Shown here one piece after another: positions 1 through 8,303 of a DNA stretch of 26,376 nucleotides (position 1 is the first letter of the stretch; every line of letters begins with the position of its first letter). Made by a program: the position numbers and the translations under genes. The DNA comes from Anaerolineae bacterium (GTDB lineage: Bacteria; Chloroflexota; Anaerolineae; Aggregatilineales; Phototrophicaceae), in contig JANQRM010000023.1 of assembly GCA_028284565.1 (NCBI GenBank), forward strand, positions 1 through 26,376, given 5' to 3'. Below the pieces are notes generated by a model, which saw nothing but the letters and a program-made list of their open reading frames with translations, was not told the origin of the DNA and did not search any database.

Positions 1-794
1 CCATCCAGTTCATCTGGCTCGATATCCCACACCGCCAACGTGCGAATTCCGGGCGTATCGGCTAAGTTTCCGCCCATGTCGAGTTTGATAAGCGCGCTAT
101 CCCGCGTCGTGTGCATCCCCACCTTCATCGTTTCACTCACCGATTTCACCTGACGCGCCAATCCCGACTGAATCAAATTGAGAAGCGTCGTCTTGCCCAC
201 CCCAGAAGGACCCGTAAACACGGAAATTTTATCCTTTAGCATATCCTTGAGTTCGTCGATTCCCGTTTCTTCCGTCGCGCTCGTATACAGTAGGGGATAG
301 CCCATCTTGGCATATGGGGTGAATAAGGCTTGAATCTGGCTAGGGTCTTCCAAATCAACCTTATTGACCACAATCACTAAATTTTCGATTTGCGATTGTT
401 CGCCTGCCACAAGGAAACGGTCTAACATGCGGAAGTTGGGGGTGGGTTGTGCCGCCGCGAAGACGAAGAGGGCTTGGTCGGCATTCGCAATCATCACATG
501 CTCTCGCTCTGCCTGACCACCACCACGCTTGCCTCGTGTGCGGACGGCTCTCGATAAAACACTTTTACGTTCTGCGACGGATTCAATCACACCCATGTGG
601 ACATCCGTACCCTCTTCGATACGGGAGGTGAAGGTGACGGTATCGCCAATCGCCGCAATATCTGAGGATTTTGCTTCTTCTTTCAGACGACCCCGCAATT
701 CACACATAGTGATGGTTTCGTCTGCTGTCTCGACCCAATAAAAGCCACTTTGCTCCTTTACCACTCGTCCAGTAAGCTGAGATTCTTCGCTCAA
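1..794 (-). CDS. rsgA: Ribosome small-subunit-dependent GTPase RsgA, C-terminus cut by window edge
   Basis: RsgA is a circularly permuted GTPase that acts late in 30S subunit maturation. I translated this frame directly and see 264 codons. The N-terminal part fits the OB-fold. The GTPase motifs come in permuted order: G4 NKVD at residues 144-147, G1 GPSGVGKT at 195-202, the HTT switch at 228-230 and G3 DTPG at 246-249. The C-terminal zinc knuckle lies beyond position 1. The start is TTG at 794-792: a TGA stop sits in frame two codons upstream (800-798), and AAGGAG lies six bases before the TTG. It follows the kinase gene on the same strand after 108 bp. A kinase-rsgA pairing is also seen in Firmicutes (prkC-cpgA), so regulation of this GTPase by the kinase is plausible but inferred. 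Family identity is very sure. Confidence 0.95.
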   Translation of the reverse strand, partial: MSEESQLTGRVVKEQSGFYWVETADETITMCELRGRLKEEAKSSDIAAIGDTVTFTSRIEEGTDVHMGVIESVAERKSVLSRAVRTRGKRGGGQAEREHVMIANADQALFVFAAAQPTPNFRMLDRFLVAGEQSQIENLVIVVNKVDLEDPSQIQALFTPYAKMGYPLLYTSATEETGIDELKDMLKDKISVFTGPSGVGKTTLLNLIQSGLARQVKSVSETMKVGMHTTRDSALIKLDMGGNLADTPGIRTLAVWDIEPDELD

Positions 795-902
795 ATGTCA
801 CTCCTTGTCAGTTGATTCATAGATTTCCTTTCAGATACCATTATAGTCGTTTTTTATTAGATGACGATTGAATTCCATAGTATTTCTAAGATTTGGATCA
901 AC

Positions 903-3362
903 TTATGGGGGAGTCGCCAAGCCATTCCATTGTGGAAAGAAAGCACCTGTCCACCAATAGGGAAACATCTCAATCAGGATCGGATTTTCCAGTCGGTTAA
1001 CGTAAACCAAGAAAATGTCGCACTGCGAACCAATCGTGGTAACAAATTTGGCATCTGGGCTAAATGCGATCTCTTCATCAGTTGGACATTTTGGATTTGA
1101 ATAATCTAATGAAAGAAGTGTCCGAAACTCACCTGATTCAAAGTTGGCAATCCTTATTTCTCGCATAGGTGTATCATCCACAGTCGTTTGAAATAGCCCA
1201 ACTAGAAATTCGCTATTTGCTGACCATTGAACCTGAATCCAGCATTCGTCATCCACCTCATCCAAGATAGTTAAATCAGTGCCATCAGGATGAGCGATTG
1301 CCAAGCGGCAAGACATCGACAAAGCAATCCACTCACCATCTGGACTCCATGTTAAATCCGCAATACTTTCGCCAGCAATTTCGACAAACTGCAGATTAGA
1401 ACCATCGACATCAGCAGTATAAAATCCCTCATTGATGTCCTCATAAGCAAAGGCAATCTCATTCCCGTCTGGACTTAAACTCCAGCCAACGATTGCTTTC
1501 CCACTATAATCAAGTTCGATGACAGTCTCTGTGCCATCAAAATAATCTAACAAACACAATTGATTATCATTACACAGTAGTAGCTGAAGCCCGATATTAG
1601 GTTCATCTAAACTATCTGAAAGATCAGCAAAGGGGGTCTCAGTAGGTGTAAGCATAATTGTAGGTGTTGGGGTTGCAGGGGCGGGTGTATAGTTGAGGAC
1701 AATTATCGGTACATTTTCAAGATTTCCCTCAGTTGTAATAAATCCAGAGATAAGTATCCATCCGCTTTCTTCGTTATCTAAAGCAATGCGATACCATTCA
1801 CCATCCTCACTGAAGCCTATTATTTCAAAAGTCTCACCTTGCTCAACTTGCCCAATAATTTGAGATTCTCGGTCATGTTCAGTTCGTATAGGAACGCCTG
1901 AATGCGTAATGGTAACGTAGGGTGTTTCGTCAAGTGTTAAAGGATCAAAGTCTACATTGTCTGGAATTCCATCACCATCACTATCTGGATTATTTGGACT
2001 AGTTCCCAACATAACTTCTGCGCCATCCGAGACTGAATCACCATCCGTATCGAAATTTGTCGGGTCAGTCCTTAAGAGCTTAACTTCATCAAAATCACTT
2101 AACCCATCAAAGTCGGTATCTGCTTGTTGTGGGTCAGTCCTTAAATTTATTTCTTCAATAAAGGAGAGACCATCGTTGTCTACATCACTAACAGCAGTAG
2201 CAGTCTGACTTGACAACGCTTGTTTCGTCTGAGTCAGTCGAACATTGCTTTGGCGAGATTCAATATCATTCTGTGTTCTGATAGTTGATATAAATCCCCA
2301 CACTAAGAACAATCCAACAACCGTGAACAACCCAAGCCAAAATGTGCGACGGCGGTATAACGGCGTATGGGGTAGGATATGGATATTTGGCAAGGTCGGA
2401 TGCGTTGTTCTCTCAACCTGAAGTGGGAGATGTTCAGTTGCAACATCAGGTAATTTTTCATCTTCAGTTTCAATCCCAATGCTTGTTGGAACTTCATCAT
2501 CATCTGCTAAAGGAGTCGTAACTGGAGTAGGACGCGAGTCACTCTGATTTCCGATGGCTTGTGCAAAGGCTTCTGCCATCTGACGACAGGTATCAAATCG
2601 GTCTTGTGGCTCACGGGCAAGGGCTTTGAGGATGACATTTTCAACTTGTTCTGATATATCCTGACGACGAGTTGAAGGTGGAGGTAATGGATCAAAGAGA
2701 TGGCTATGAATCACCGCAATAGGCGTTTCAGCATGGAATGGCGTTTTGCCCGTCACCATCTCATACAGCACAATCCCTAATGAATAAATATCTGATGCAG
2801 GAGTCAAGTCTTTTTCACTACGGCATTGTTCTGGACTCATGTATTCAGGTGTGCCAACAATATCTGTGCCTGTTAAATCAACCGATGTCCCTTCCACAAT
2901 CTTGGCAATGCCAAAATCAGTCAGATAGGCATTTTGCTGATAATCAATCAGCACATTGGAAGGTTTGACATCTCGATGAATGACTCCATTCTGATGAGCG
3001 TAATCGAGCGCACTAGCAATTTGAAGTAATAATCTCGCAATTTCTTCGTAGGACAGAGCATGATTTTGAATTACATCTGAGAGTGTCCCCGTATCCATAT
3101 AGCGCATGACAATATAAGCCGTCGACTCAAATTCGCCATAGGTGAACACAGGTAATATATGGAGATGTTCGAGGCGGGCGATGGCTTTGGCTTCTTGTTC
3201 AAATCGCGCTCGAAAGGAAGGGTCAGATGCATATTGATGGGGTAGGATTTTGACGGCTACATTGCGGTCAGTCTGGGGGTCGTAGGCTTTGTAAACAGTC
3301 GCCATACCACCGAGTCCAATTTGCTCGATGATACGATATCCTGCGAAGTCACGTCCAATCAT
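903..3362 (-). CDS. Membrane-anchored PknB-type Ser/Thr protein kinase with TSP3, SH3b and beta-propeller ectodomain
   Basis: This 819-residue protein has a complete kinase domain at residues 9-270. It shows the glycine loop GLGGMATVY (16-24), Lys38 in VAVK, the catalytic loop HRDVKPSN (129-136, Asp131), DFG (149-151) and GTPEYMSPEQ in the activation segment. After an acidic linker, one membrane helix lies at about 340-360. Outside the membrane follow thrombospondin type 3-like calcium repeats (393-470, DxDxDG loops such as DSDGDGIPD), a bacterial SH3 domain (about 482-545), a Pro/Thr linker (558-578) and a PD40/WD-like propeller with repeated SPDG turns (590-815). The sensor part therefore differs from the PASTA repeats of classical PrkC/PknB. 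The ATG has AGGG six bases upstream. It lies 85 bp behind the carboxyltransferase gene and 108 bp ahead of rsgA. The ligand is unknown. Confidence 0.95.
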   Translation of the reverse strand: MIGRDFAGYRIIEQIGLGGMATVYKAYDPQTDRNVAVKILPHQYASDPSFRARFEQEAKAIARLEHLHILPVFTYGEFESTAYIVMRYMDTGTLSDVIQNHALSYEEIARLLLQIASALDYAHQNGVIHRDVKPSNVLIDYQQNAYLTDFGIAKIVEGTSVDLTGTDIVGTPEYMSPEQCRSEKDLTPASDIYSLGIVLYEMVTGKTPFHAETPIAVIHSHLFDPLPPPSTRRQDISEQVENVILKALAREPQDRFDTCRQMAEAFAQAIGNQSDSRPTPVTTPLADDDEVPTSIGIETEDEKLPDVATEHLPLQVERTTHPTLPNIHILPHTPLYRRRTFWLGLFTVVGLFLVWGFISTIRTQNDIESRQSNVRLTQTKQALSSQTATAVSDVDNDGLSFIEEINLRTDPQQADTDFDGLSDFDEVKLLRTDPTNFDTDGDSVSDGAEVMLGTSPNNPDSDGDGIPDNVDFDPLTLDETPYVTITHSGVPIRTEHDRESQIIGQVEQGETFEIIGFSEDGEWYRIALDNEESGWILISGFITTEGNLENVPIIVLNYTPAPATPTPTIMLTPTETPFADLSDSLDEPNIGLQLLLCNDNQLCLLDYFDGTETVIELDYSGKAIVGWSLSPDGNEIAFAYEDINEGFYTADVDGSNLQFVEIAGESIADLTWSPDGEWIALSMSCRLAIAHPDGTDLTILDEVDDECWIQVQWSANSEFLVGLFQTTVDDTPMREIRIANFESGEFRTLLSLDYSNPKCPTDEEIAFSPDAKFVTTIGSQCDIFLVYVNRLENPILIEMFPYWWTGAFFPQWNGLATPP

Positions 3363-3427
3363 CCTGAACCCTACTGCTAATCGATTGTGTTGTTTAGCTT
3401 ACCCAATCAAATAAGTCATGTCAGTTA

Positions 3428-3446
3428 GAAGACGGTTTGTGTCTTC
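3428..3446 (-). terminator. Small hairpin directly after the carboxyltransferase gene
   Basis: Two bases after the TAA stop at 3450-3448 the minus strand carries GAAGAC, a 7-nt loop and GTCTTC. The stem is a perfect 6 bp, but no T-run follows. It could be a weak terminator or an mRNA 3' end structure between this gene and the kinase gene. Its function is uncertain. Confidence 0.3.
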
Positions 3447-3447
3447 A

Positions 3448-5058
3448 TTACATACGGAAAACACCGTATTTCGTGGCTTCAGCTGGTTGATTCAAGCACG
3501 CACTCAAGGCTAAACCCAAAACTCGGCGCGTTTGGGCGGGGTCGATAATACCATCATCCCACAAGCGCGCCGTCGAATAATAAGGATTGCCCTCCTGTTC
3601 ATACTTATCCAAAATCGGCTGTTTAAACTCGGCTTGCTCGGCTTCGGTCATGTCGGCTTGATTATTCCGTGCCAATTGGTCACGCTTGACCGTCAGCAGG
3701 ACATTCGCCGCTTGCTCCCCACCCATCACACTAATTCGGCTGTTGGGCCACATCCACAAAAAGCGCGGTGAATACGCCCGTCCGCACATACCATAATTCC
3801 CAGCCCCAAAACTCCCGCCAATCACCACTGTCAACTTGGGGACATTCGCATTCGCCACGGCATGAACCATCTTCGCGCCATCTTTGGCAATCCCACCCGC
3901 TTCATAATCCTTCCCGACCATGAAGCCCGTGATATTCTGCAAAAACAGCAAGGGGATATTCCGTGCCGTACACAATTCGATGAAGTGCGTCCCTTTCAAG
4001 GCACTTTCACTAAATAACACCCCATTATTGGCGATGATACCAACGGGATAGCCTTCAATTCGGGCAAAGCCAGTAATCAATGTCGTCGCATAATTCGCTT
4101 TGAACTCCCGAAATTCACTCCCATCGACAATCCGCGCAATTACCTCCCGCGCATCATAACTCTCGCGGAAGCTAGTCGGGATAATGCCGTAGAGTTCTTC
4201 GGCATCATACAGCGGTGCTTCTGGCGGACGCACATCCATCTCCACGCGTTTGCGTCGATTCAGGGTTGCCACAATATCCCGAACGATTTGCAGAGCGTGG
4301 TCATCATCTTCTGCAAAATGATCAGCGACTCCAGAGATTCGCGTATGGACATCAGCCCCGCCTAATTCTTCAGCTGTGACTTCTTCGCCTGTAGCGGCTT
4401 TAACGAGTGGCGGACCGCCCAGAAAAATCGTCCCTGTCCCTTTGACAATCACGGCTTCATCCGACATCGCTGGCACATACGCCCCGCCCGCCGTACAATT
4501 CCCCATCACAGAGGCGATCTGTGGGATACCTTTCGCGCTCATCTGCGCTTGGTTATAGAAGATACGCCCAAAATCATTGACATCGGGGAAGACTTCATCC
4601 TGCATTGGCAAGAACGCCCCGCCACTATCCACCAGATAGATACACGGCAAATTATTTTCGAGGGCGATCTGTTGTGCGCGTAGGTGCTTCTTCACAGTAA
4701 TCGGATAGTAGGTCCCACCTTTGACCGTGGCATCATTGGCGACAATCAGACATTCCACACCCGACACCCGCCCAATACCCGTGACGATTCCGCCTGATGG
4801 AGGACTATCGCCATAGAGTTCCCAACCCGCGAGAGGCGACAATTCCAGAAAAGGGGAACCCGTATCCAACAACTTGTCGATACGCTCCCGCACAAAGAGC
4901 TTGCCTTGTTCCGCATGACGTTCTCGATACTTTTCCCCGCCCCCTTGCCGAACCAAATCCAGACGTTCTCGCAATTCATCGACCAGCGCATGGTTATGTG
5001 AAGTGTTCTCCTGAAAACGCGAATCACTTGTATCAATATGGCTTTCCAGAATATCCAT
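3448..5058 (-). CDS. mccB: Acyl-CoA carboxylase carboxyltransferase, methylcrotonyl-CoA carboxylase beta type
   Basis: The 536-residue product is a full-length biotin-dependent acyl-CoA carboxyltransferase, which moves CO2 from carboxybiotin to an acyl-CoA. Blocks typical of the methylcrotonyl-CoA carboxylase beta subunit of leucine breakdown are visible: [82 protein letters not shown], and near the C-terminus [20 protein letters not shown] chose ATG at 5058 over the TTG one codon earlier because GAGG then sits seven bases upstream. No biotin carboxylase/biotin carrier subunit and no other leucine-pathway gene is in the window, so the partner must lie elsewhere. The leader carries a 28-bp palindrome (5095-5122). 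A geranyl-CoA or other branched acyl-CoA specificity cannot be excluded. Confidence 0.93.
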   Translation of the reverse strand: MDILESHIDTSDSRFQENTSHNHALVDELRERLDLVRQGGGEKYRERHAEQGKLFVRERIDKLLDTGSPFLELSPLAGWELYGDSPPSGGIVTGIGRVSGVECLIVANDATVKGGTYYPITVKKHLRAQQIALENNLPCIYLVDSGGAFLPMQDEVFPDVNDFGRIFYNQAQMSAKGIPQIASVMGNCTAGGAYVPAMSDEAVIVKGTGTIFLGGPPLVKAATGEEVTAEELGGADVHTRISGVADHFAEDDDHALQIVRDIVATLNRRKRVEMDVRPPEAPLYDAEELYGIIPTSFRESYDAREVIARIVDGSEFREFKANYATTLITGFARIEGYPVGIIANNGVLFSESALKGTHFIELCTARNIPLLFLQNITGFMVGKDYEAGGIAKDGAKMVHAVANANVPKLTVVIGGSFGAGNYGMCGRAYSPRFLWMWPNSRISVMGGEQAANVLLTVKRDQLARNNQADMTEAEQAEFKQPILDKYEQEGNPYYSTARLWDDGIIDPAQTRRVLGLALSACLNQPAEATKYGVFRM

Positions 5059-5094
5059 CAAATATCCTCTTATGTTGTAGGTGCGTCTAATTTT

Positions 5095-5122
5095 GTAAGG
5101 GCGGTTTGCGAACCGCCCTTAC
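5095..5122. repeat. 28-bp palindrome of GTAAGGGCGG...CCGCCCTTAC type
   Basis: Arms beginning GTAAGGGCGG and ending CCGCCCTTAC meet at the centre without a spacer. All 14 base pairs form if one T.G pair near the centre is allowed. It lies in the leader of the carboxyltransferase gene, 36 bp before the ATG. A shorter relative with the same outer core is found at 11876-11895, suggesting a dispersed palindromic repeat family rather than a gene-specific operator. Confidence 0.7.
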
Positions 5123-5171
5123 CTAACGATTCTTGTGTTAAATGAATTGAAGTTAATAATTGAACGATTTC

Positions 5172-5177
5172 ATTATA
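5172..5177 (-). promoter_or_regulatory. Possible -10 box for the carboxyltransferase gene
   Basis: A perfect TATAAT reads on the minus strand just downstream of the VOC terminator, about 115 bp before the ATG at 5058. The -35 position falls in the T-run of the terminator and matches the consensus poorly, so this is a weak call. Confidence 0.3.
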
Positions 5178-5192
5178 AGGCGCACATCACCA

Positions 5193-5222
5193 CAAAAAAA
5201 GCCTGTCGGGGAAGACAGGCTT
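5193..5222 (-). terminator. Intrinsic terminator of the arsR-AHSA1-VOC operon
   Basis: On the minus strand AAGCCTGTC, a 5-7 nt loop of mostly C and T, and GACAGGCTT form a 9-bp stem. It runs straight into seven or more T residues (A-run at 5194-5200 on the plus strand). It lies about 80 bp after the VOC stop codon and before the carboxyltransferase promoter region. It has the classical form of a Rho-independent terminator. Confidence 0.9.
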
Positions 5223-5303
5223 GGATAGAAGGGTATTGCAGATGAAACGACTTTCATCTGGGTATTATGATAACATAAAAAATAGGAAATGGGTACTATT
5301 GGG

Positions 5304-5732
5304 TTACGATTCGAAGGATTGTCCCTTTTGCCCATGTTCGCTTGCCCATTGTGACGAATCCACCCCTGTGTCCATTTTCTTCGTAAAGACCAACACATAG
5401 TCGTTCAAGTCTTTAATCGTAAAGGAACGGTCTCCCCAAAATTGATCTTGGATGTCATCGACAATCGTGACTCCTTTGCTCTTCAAATCGGCAAAATGAG
5501 CATCAATATCCGCATTATCCATCCGCACCCAAAAGTAGACACCACCTCCCGCGTTATCTGCCATATCGGGGTTGCGATTGAACATGATATGCGCGTTATT
5601 CAGATGCACTTGTCCCGTGATTAACTCGCCACTTTGGTCGGGCATCCGCAACACCTCGCCAAAGCCCAGCGTGTTCATATAATAGTCCATTGCCTCAGCC
5701 ACATCCTTGACCGGAAAAACAGGTAGAATCAT
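5304..5732 (-). CDS. VOC (glyoxalase/bleomycin-resistance) superfamily protein
   Basis: A 142-residue single VOC module. It opens MILPVFPVKDVAEAMDYY, where the beta strand and the AMDYYMNTLGF helix are typical. The second half has YFWVRMDNADIDAHFADL and ends a core with FTIKDLNDYVLVFTKK, the usual D-x-x-G/N-Y-x-L-x-F pattern. These proteins bind metal or hydrophobic small molecules; the substrate cannot be read here. A TTG at 5756 would add eight residues but has no ribosome-binding site. The ATG at 5732 has GAGG eight bases upstream and begins exactly at the first strand, so I use it. It is the third gene of the arsR-AHSA1-VOC operon, 59 bp after the AHSA1-like gene, and the terminator at 5193-5222 closes the unit. 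This suggests it is induced along with its neighbours. Confidence 0.88.
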   Translation of the reverse strand: MILPVFPVKDVAEAMDYYMNTLGFGEVLRMPDQSGELITGQVHLNNAHIMFNRNPDMADNAGGGVYFWVRMDNADIDAHFADLKSKGVTIVDDIQDQFWGDRSFTIKDLNDYVLVFTKKMDTGVDSSQWASEHGQKGQSFES

Positions 5733-5791
5733 GAGCTTATCCTCGTTGATATGCAATTGATGGTTAGCAGAGTATGGCGTATCCGATGGCT

Positions 5792-6247
5792 TTAGTTCGT
5801 CGGATTCGACTCTTCTTCTGATGGTTTATCATGTGCGAGTTCATCCAACAACGCAGGGAGCGAATTCAACATCCGATTCCAGCCAAAGCCGATAATCGCA
5901 CTGATGAAGATGTCCCGCAAACCCAAGAAATCTTCATGCTCAAGAATCAAGCGGGTCTTTTCGCCCTCTGGAATGAGTGTCCATGTCACCACCGTTTTGT
6001 GCTTCATATGACCACCGATAAAGGTATACGCCACTTGCACAGGGTTATCAACTAGAATGACTTCGCCATAGATAATCCCGTCATAAGTCGGGTTGGGCGG
6101 ACTGCGAAACGTGAATTCAAAGCCCACTTCGGGGACAAACTCTGTCTCCATCAACCAACGGCTCATCAACTCCGCTTCCGTCAAGGCACGCCAGATCAAT
6201 TCGGGTGGATGCGACATCACACGCTCATAGCGCAATCCACGCTTCAT
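5792..6247 (-). CDS. SRPBCC / AHSA1-like START-domain protein
   Basis: The 151-residue protein has the AHSA1 (activator of Hsp90 ATPase 1-like) signature of the SRPBCC fold. This includes the opening strand YERVMSHPPELIWRALTEAELMSRWLM, a central VAYTFIGG...VVTWTLIPEGEKTRLILEHEDF and the long C-terminal helix with GWNRMLNSLPALL. The fold makes a deep hydrophobic pocket; the ligand is unknown. Its ATG overlaps the arsR stop by four bases (ATGA at 6247-6244), so translation is very probably coupled. ArsR-AHSA1 gene pairs are widespread in bacteria, which supports a repressor-controlled ligand-binding or detoxifying role. Confidence 0.9.
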   Translation of the reverse strand: MKRGLRYERVMSHPPELIWRALTEAELMSRWLMETEFVPEVGFEFTFRSPPNPTYDGIIYGEVILVDNPVQVAYTFIGGHMKHKTVVTWTLIPEGEKTRLILEHEDFLGLRDIFISAIIGFGWNRMLNSLPALLDELAHDKPSEEESNPTN

Positions 6248-6603
6248 GATGTCTCATCATCCTGCGACAACTCATCCAAGAGCGATTCGAGGGCATCCAG
6301 CTTTTGGGGCCACAGCTTGGCGAACTGATTCATCCAATCTTGGACATCATTCAGAGCTTCTGGACGCAGAGTATAAACTTGTACGCGCCCTTGCTTCTCC
6401 CGTTCCACCAGCCCGGCTTCCAGCAATATCCCCAGATGTTGCGACACGGCGGAGCGTGAGACTTCAAAGGGTTCCGCAATGTCATTTGCGTTCATCGTGC
6501 CACCCGTGAGATGCACCAGAATCTGCCGTCGGACAGGATGGGCAATCGCCGTGAAGACATCCGCCCCCTCGACCCGTCGCACCGTCCGCTTACGGGCAGT
6601 CAT
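6244..6603 (-). CDS. ArsR/SmtB-family transcriptional repressor
   Basis: A 119-residue winged-helix protein. DVFTAIAHPVRRQILVHL is the ArsR opening helix. The recognition helix lies in NDIAEPFEVSRSAVSQHLGIL, and the wing follows in GLVEREKQGRVQVYTL. No CxC or other cysteine metal site is present, so this belongs to the metal-independent group commonly paired with AHSA1 proteins. It heads the operon, and its stop overlaps the start of the AHSA1-like gene. The ATG at 6603 has AGGAG nine bases upstream. A consensus promoter at 6656-6685 carries an inverted repeat filling its spacer, strongly suggesting autorepression. Confidence 0.94.
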   Translation of the reverse strand: MTARKRTVRRVEGADVFTAIAHPVRRQILVHLTGGTMNANDIAEPFEVSRSAVSQHLGILLEAGLVEREKQGRVQVYTLRPEALNDVQDWMNQFAKLWPQKLDALESLLDELSQDDETS

Positions 6604-6655
6604 TCAGTTGTTCTCCTGCAATGGAATTCCAGATACTACACATATATGCACCCTC

Positions 6656-6685
6656 ATTATATGTTAGATATAGCTAACACGTCAA
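6656..6685 (-). promoter_or_regulatory. arsR promoter with an 18-bp operator as its spacer
   Basis: On the minus strand TTGACG (6685-6680) and a perfect TATAAT (6661-6656) are separated by exactly 18 bp. Those 18 bp (6679-6662) are a perfect inverted repeat: plus strand TGTTAG-ATATAG-CTAACA. A repressor bound here would cover both promoter boxes. The predicted start of transcription is near 6649, leaving a leader of about 45 nt before the ATG at 6603. The obvious candidate ligand is the ArsR protein encoded just downstream. Confidence 0.85.
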
Positions 6686-6789
6686 GAGACCATTCATCAT
6701 CTAAAATCTATGACACTTATCGTAGTGCTTTGCTGATATGTTATGAGGTATTATTTAAATAAAATTTGAAATATGCGAGGATAAGTCGC

Positions 6790-7599
6790 ATGAATGTTAC
6801 AAATAAAGTTATTGTTGTGACTGGTGGGGGGAGTGGCATTGGGCGTAGCCTTGTACTTAGTTTGCTCAATAAAGGTGCGCGGGTTGCCGCTGTCGATCTG
6901 AATGAAAACACACTGAATGAAACCCTCGAACTAGCAGGAACACATCAGGATAAAATCAGTACGCATGTCGTCAATGTGAGTGATCGTCAAGCAGTAGAGG
7001 CATTGCCAGATGAAGTCATAGAGGCACACGGCAATGTGGATGGTATCATCAACAATGCGGGTATCATTCAACCCTTTGTTCCCATTAACGATTTAGAATA
7101 TGAAGCCATCGAGCGTGTCCTGAATGTCAATCTGTTTGGTGTCATCTACATGACAAAGGCATTTTTGCCTCATCTGCTCAAGCGTCCAGAAGCGCATGTT
7201 GTCAATATTTCTAGCATGGGAGGCTTCTTCCCCTTTCCCGGACAGTCGTTATATGGAGCTTCTAAAGCGGCAGTAAAAATCTTATCAGAAGGGCTTTACG
7301 CGGAACTCGTCGAAACGAATGTCCATGTCACCGTTGTCTTTCCGGGTGCAATTGAGACCAATATTGGCGAAAACTCTGGGGTATCAAGCCCCGGAGCTGA
7401 GGATACAGGAGCGTCTAGTAATATGCCCATGACATCTTCCGAAGATGCCGCCGAAACCATCATCAACGGGATGGAAAAGAATAAATTTCAAGTCTACATC
7501 GGCAATGATGCCAAGATGATGAACCTGTTTTATAAGCTGTCACCCCGCCGCGCAACGCTGTTCATCCAAAAACGAATGAAAGGCTTGCTTGACAACTGA
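6790..7599 (+). CDS. Short-chain dehydrogenase/reductase (classical SDR)
   Basis: The 269-residue protein is a classical SDR. The cofactor motif TGGGSGIG is at residues 11-18. Asp36 at the end of the second strand (AVDLNEN) suggests NAD(H) preference. NNAG lies at 88-91, the catalytic Ser at about 142 in NISSMGG, and the YxxxK pair is Tyr155/Lys159. The C-terminal part (TSSEDAAETIINGMEKNKFQVYIGNDAKMM, read in pieces) resembles SDRs annotated as acting on lipids or polyols, but the substrate is not determinable. A TTG at 6766 would add eight residues. I prefer ATG at 6790 because GAGG lies nine bases before it. It is transcribed away from arsR and appears monocistronic. Confidence 0.93.
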   Translation: MNVTNKVIVVTGGGSGIGRSLVLSLLNKGARVAAVDLNENTLNETLELAGTHQDKISTHVVNVSDRQAVEALPDEVIEAHGNVDGIINNAGIIQPFVPINDLEYEAIERVLNVNLFGVIYMTKAFLPHLLKRPEAHVVNISSMGGFFPFPGQSLYGASKAAVKILSEGLYAELVETNVHVTVVFPGAIETNIGENSGVSSPGAEDTGASSNMPMTSSEDAAETIINGMEKNKFQVYIGNDAKMMNLFYKLSPRRATLFIQKRMKGLLDN

Positions 7600-7738
7600 T
7601 TTCTCCGTTGTAGAAGCATATTCTTGCCTCTTGAAAGCTTCTCAAGATTGTTGCTAACAATTGGAGTGATCGTGTAACAGTTATATCGAAATGGTTGTTC
7701 TTGACAACCTTATGAGAGTTTTCTTGGAGAATAACTGT

Positions 7739-8224
7739 ATGGTTAAACAGGATATTGAAGATGAACTGAACCAAGCAATTTTACGGATTCCACAAACTAA
7801 AAATAGACTTGGTGATATTGAATCCCATTTTGCAAAGAAGTTTCATCAGGCTGGTTACTCTGATAGGGCATGGGAATTGTTTAATCAAGCAGTCCGACAT
7901 GCGATTGCTGAGGGATATCCCACGGATCATATCCGTAGAGACATGGCAAATCAATTAAATGATGAAAATCATAACGATACAGCTGTCCAAATTATGTTTT
8001 CTGCAATTGTGGAAGCACATCATATTCAAGGGGAAGTTCGTGATTGGGTCATATATGAATTGAAGGACAAATTACGGAAAGCTGGATTTAATATGCGTCT
8101 TAAGCAATTTCGAGGTATGGGCGATAAATTAGCAAAGCTATGCATTGACGAAGGATTTGCTTCTGCTAAGGATTATTATTCTGAGTTATGTCAGCTCCGC
8201 GATGAAAATATTTCAAATAGTTAG
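7739..8224 (+). CDS. Hypothetical helical protein
   Basis: I do not recognise this 161-residue protein. The sequence is almost wholly helical, polar and free of signal peptide or membrane segments. Segments such as FAKKFHQAGYSDRAWELFNQAVRHAIAEGY look like a TPR-style helix pair. A second similar pair (AVQIMFSAIVEAHHI, DWVIYELKDKLRKAGFNMRLKQF) follows. An ATG at 7691 in the same frame would add 16 residues, but ATG 7739 has TTGGAG nine bases upstream and is preferred. A small hairpin (7693-7709, 6-bp stem) lies in the leader. The gene stands alone between the SDR gene and the convergent methyltransferase gene. It may be a protein-interaction scaffold; no function is assigned. Confidence 0.7.
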   Translation: MVKQDIEDELNQAILRIPQTKNRLGDIESHFAKKFHQAGYSDRAWELFNQAVRHAIAEGYPTDHIRRDMANQLNDENHNDTAVQIMFSAIVEAHHIQGEVRDWVIYELKDKLRKAGFNMRLKQFRGMGDKLAKLCIDEGFASAKDYYSELCQLRDENISNS

Positions 8225-8303
8225 CAATTTACTGAACTAAGTCTCCCACTAGATAAGCCTCGACCTCCCCAAAAACTCCCACTTGCCATCATGTCTCTCT
8301 TGT

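Noticed and set aside
7630..7646. CTTGA...TCAAG dyad after the SDR gene as a terminator
   Set aside because: The stem is 5 bp with no T-run; not convincing.
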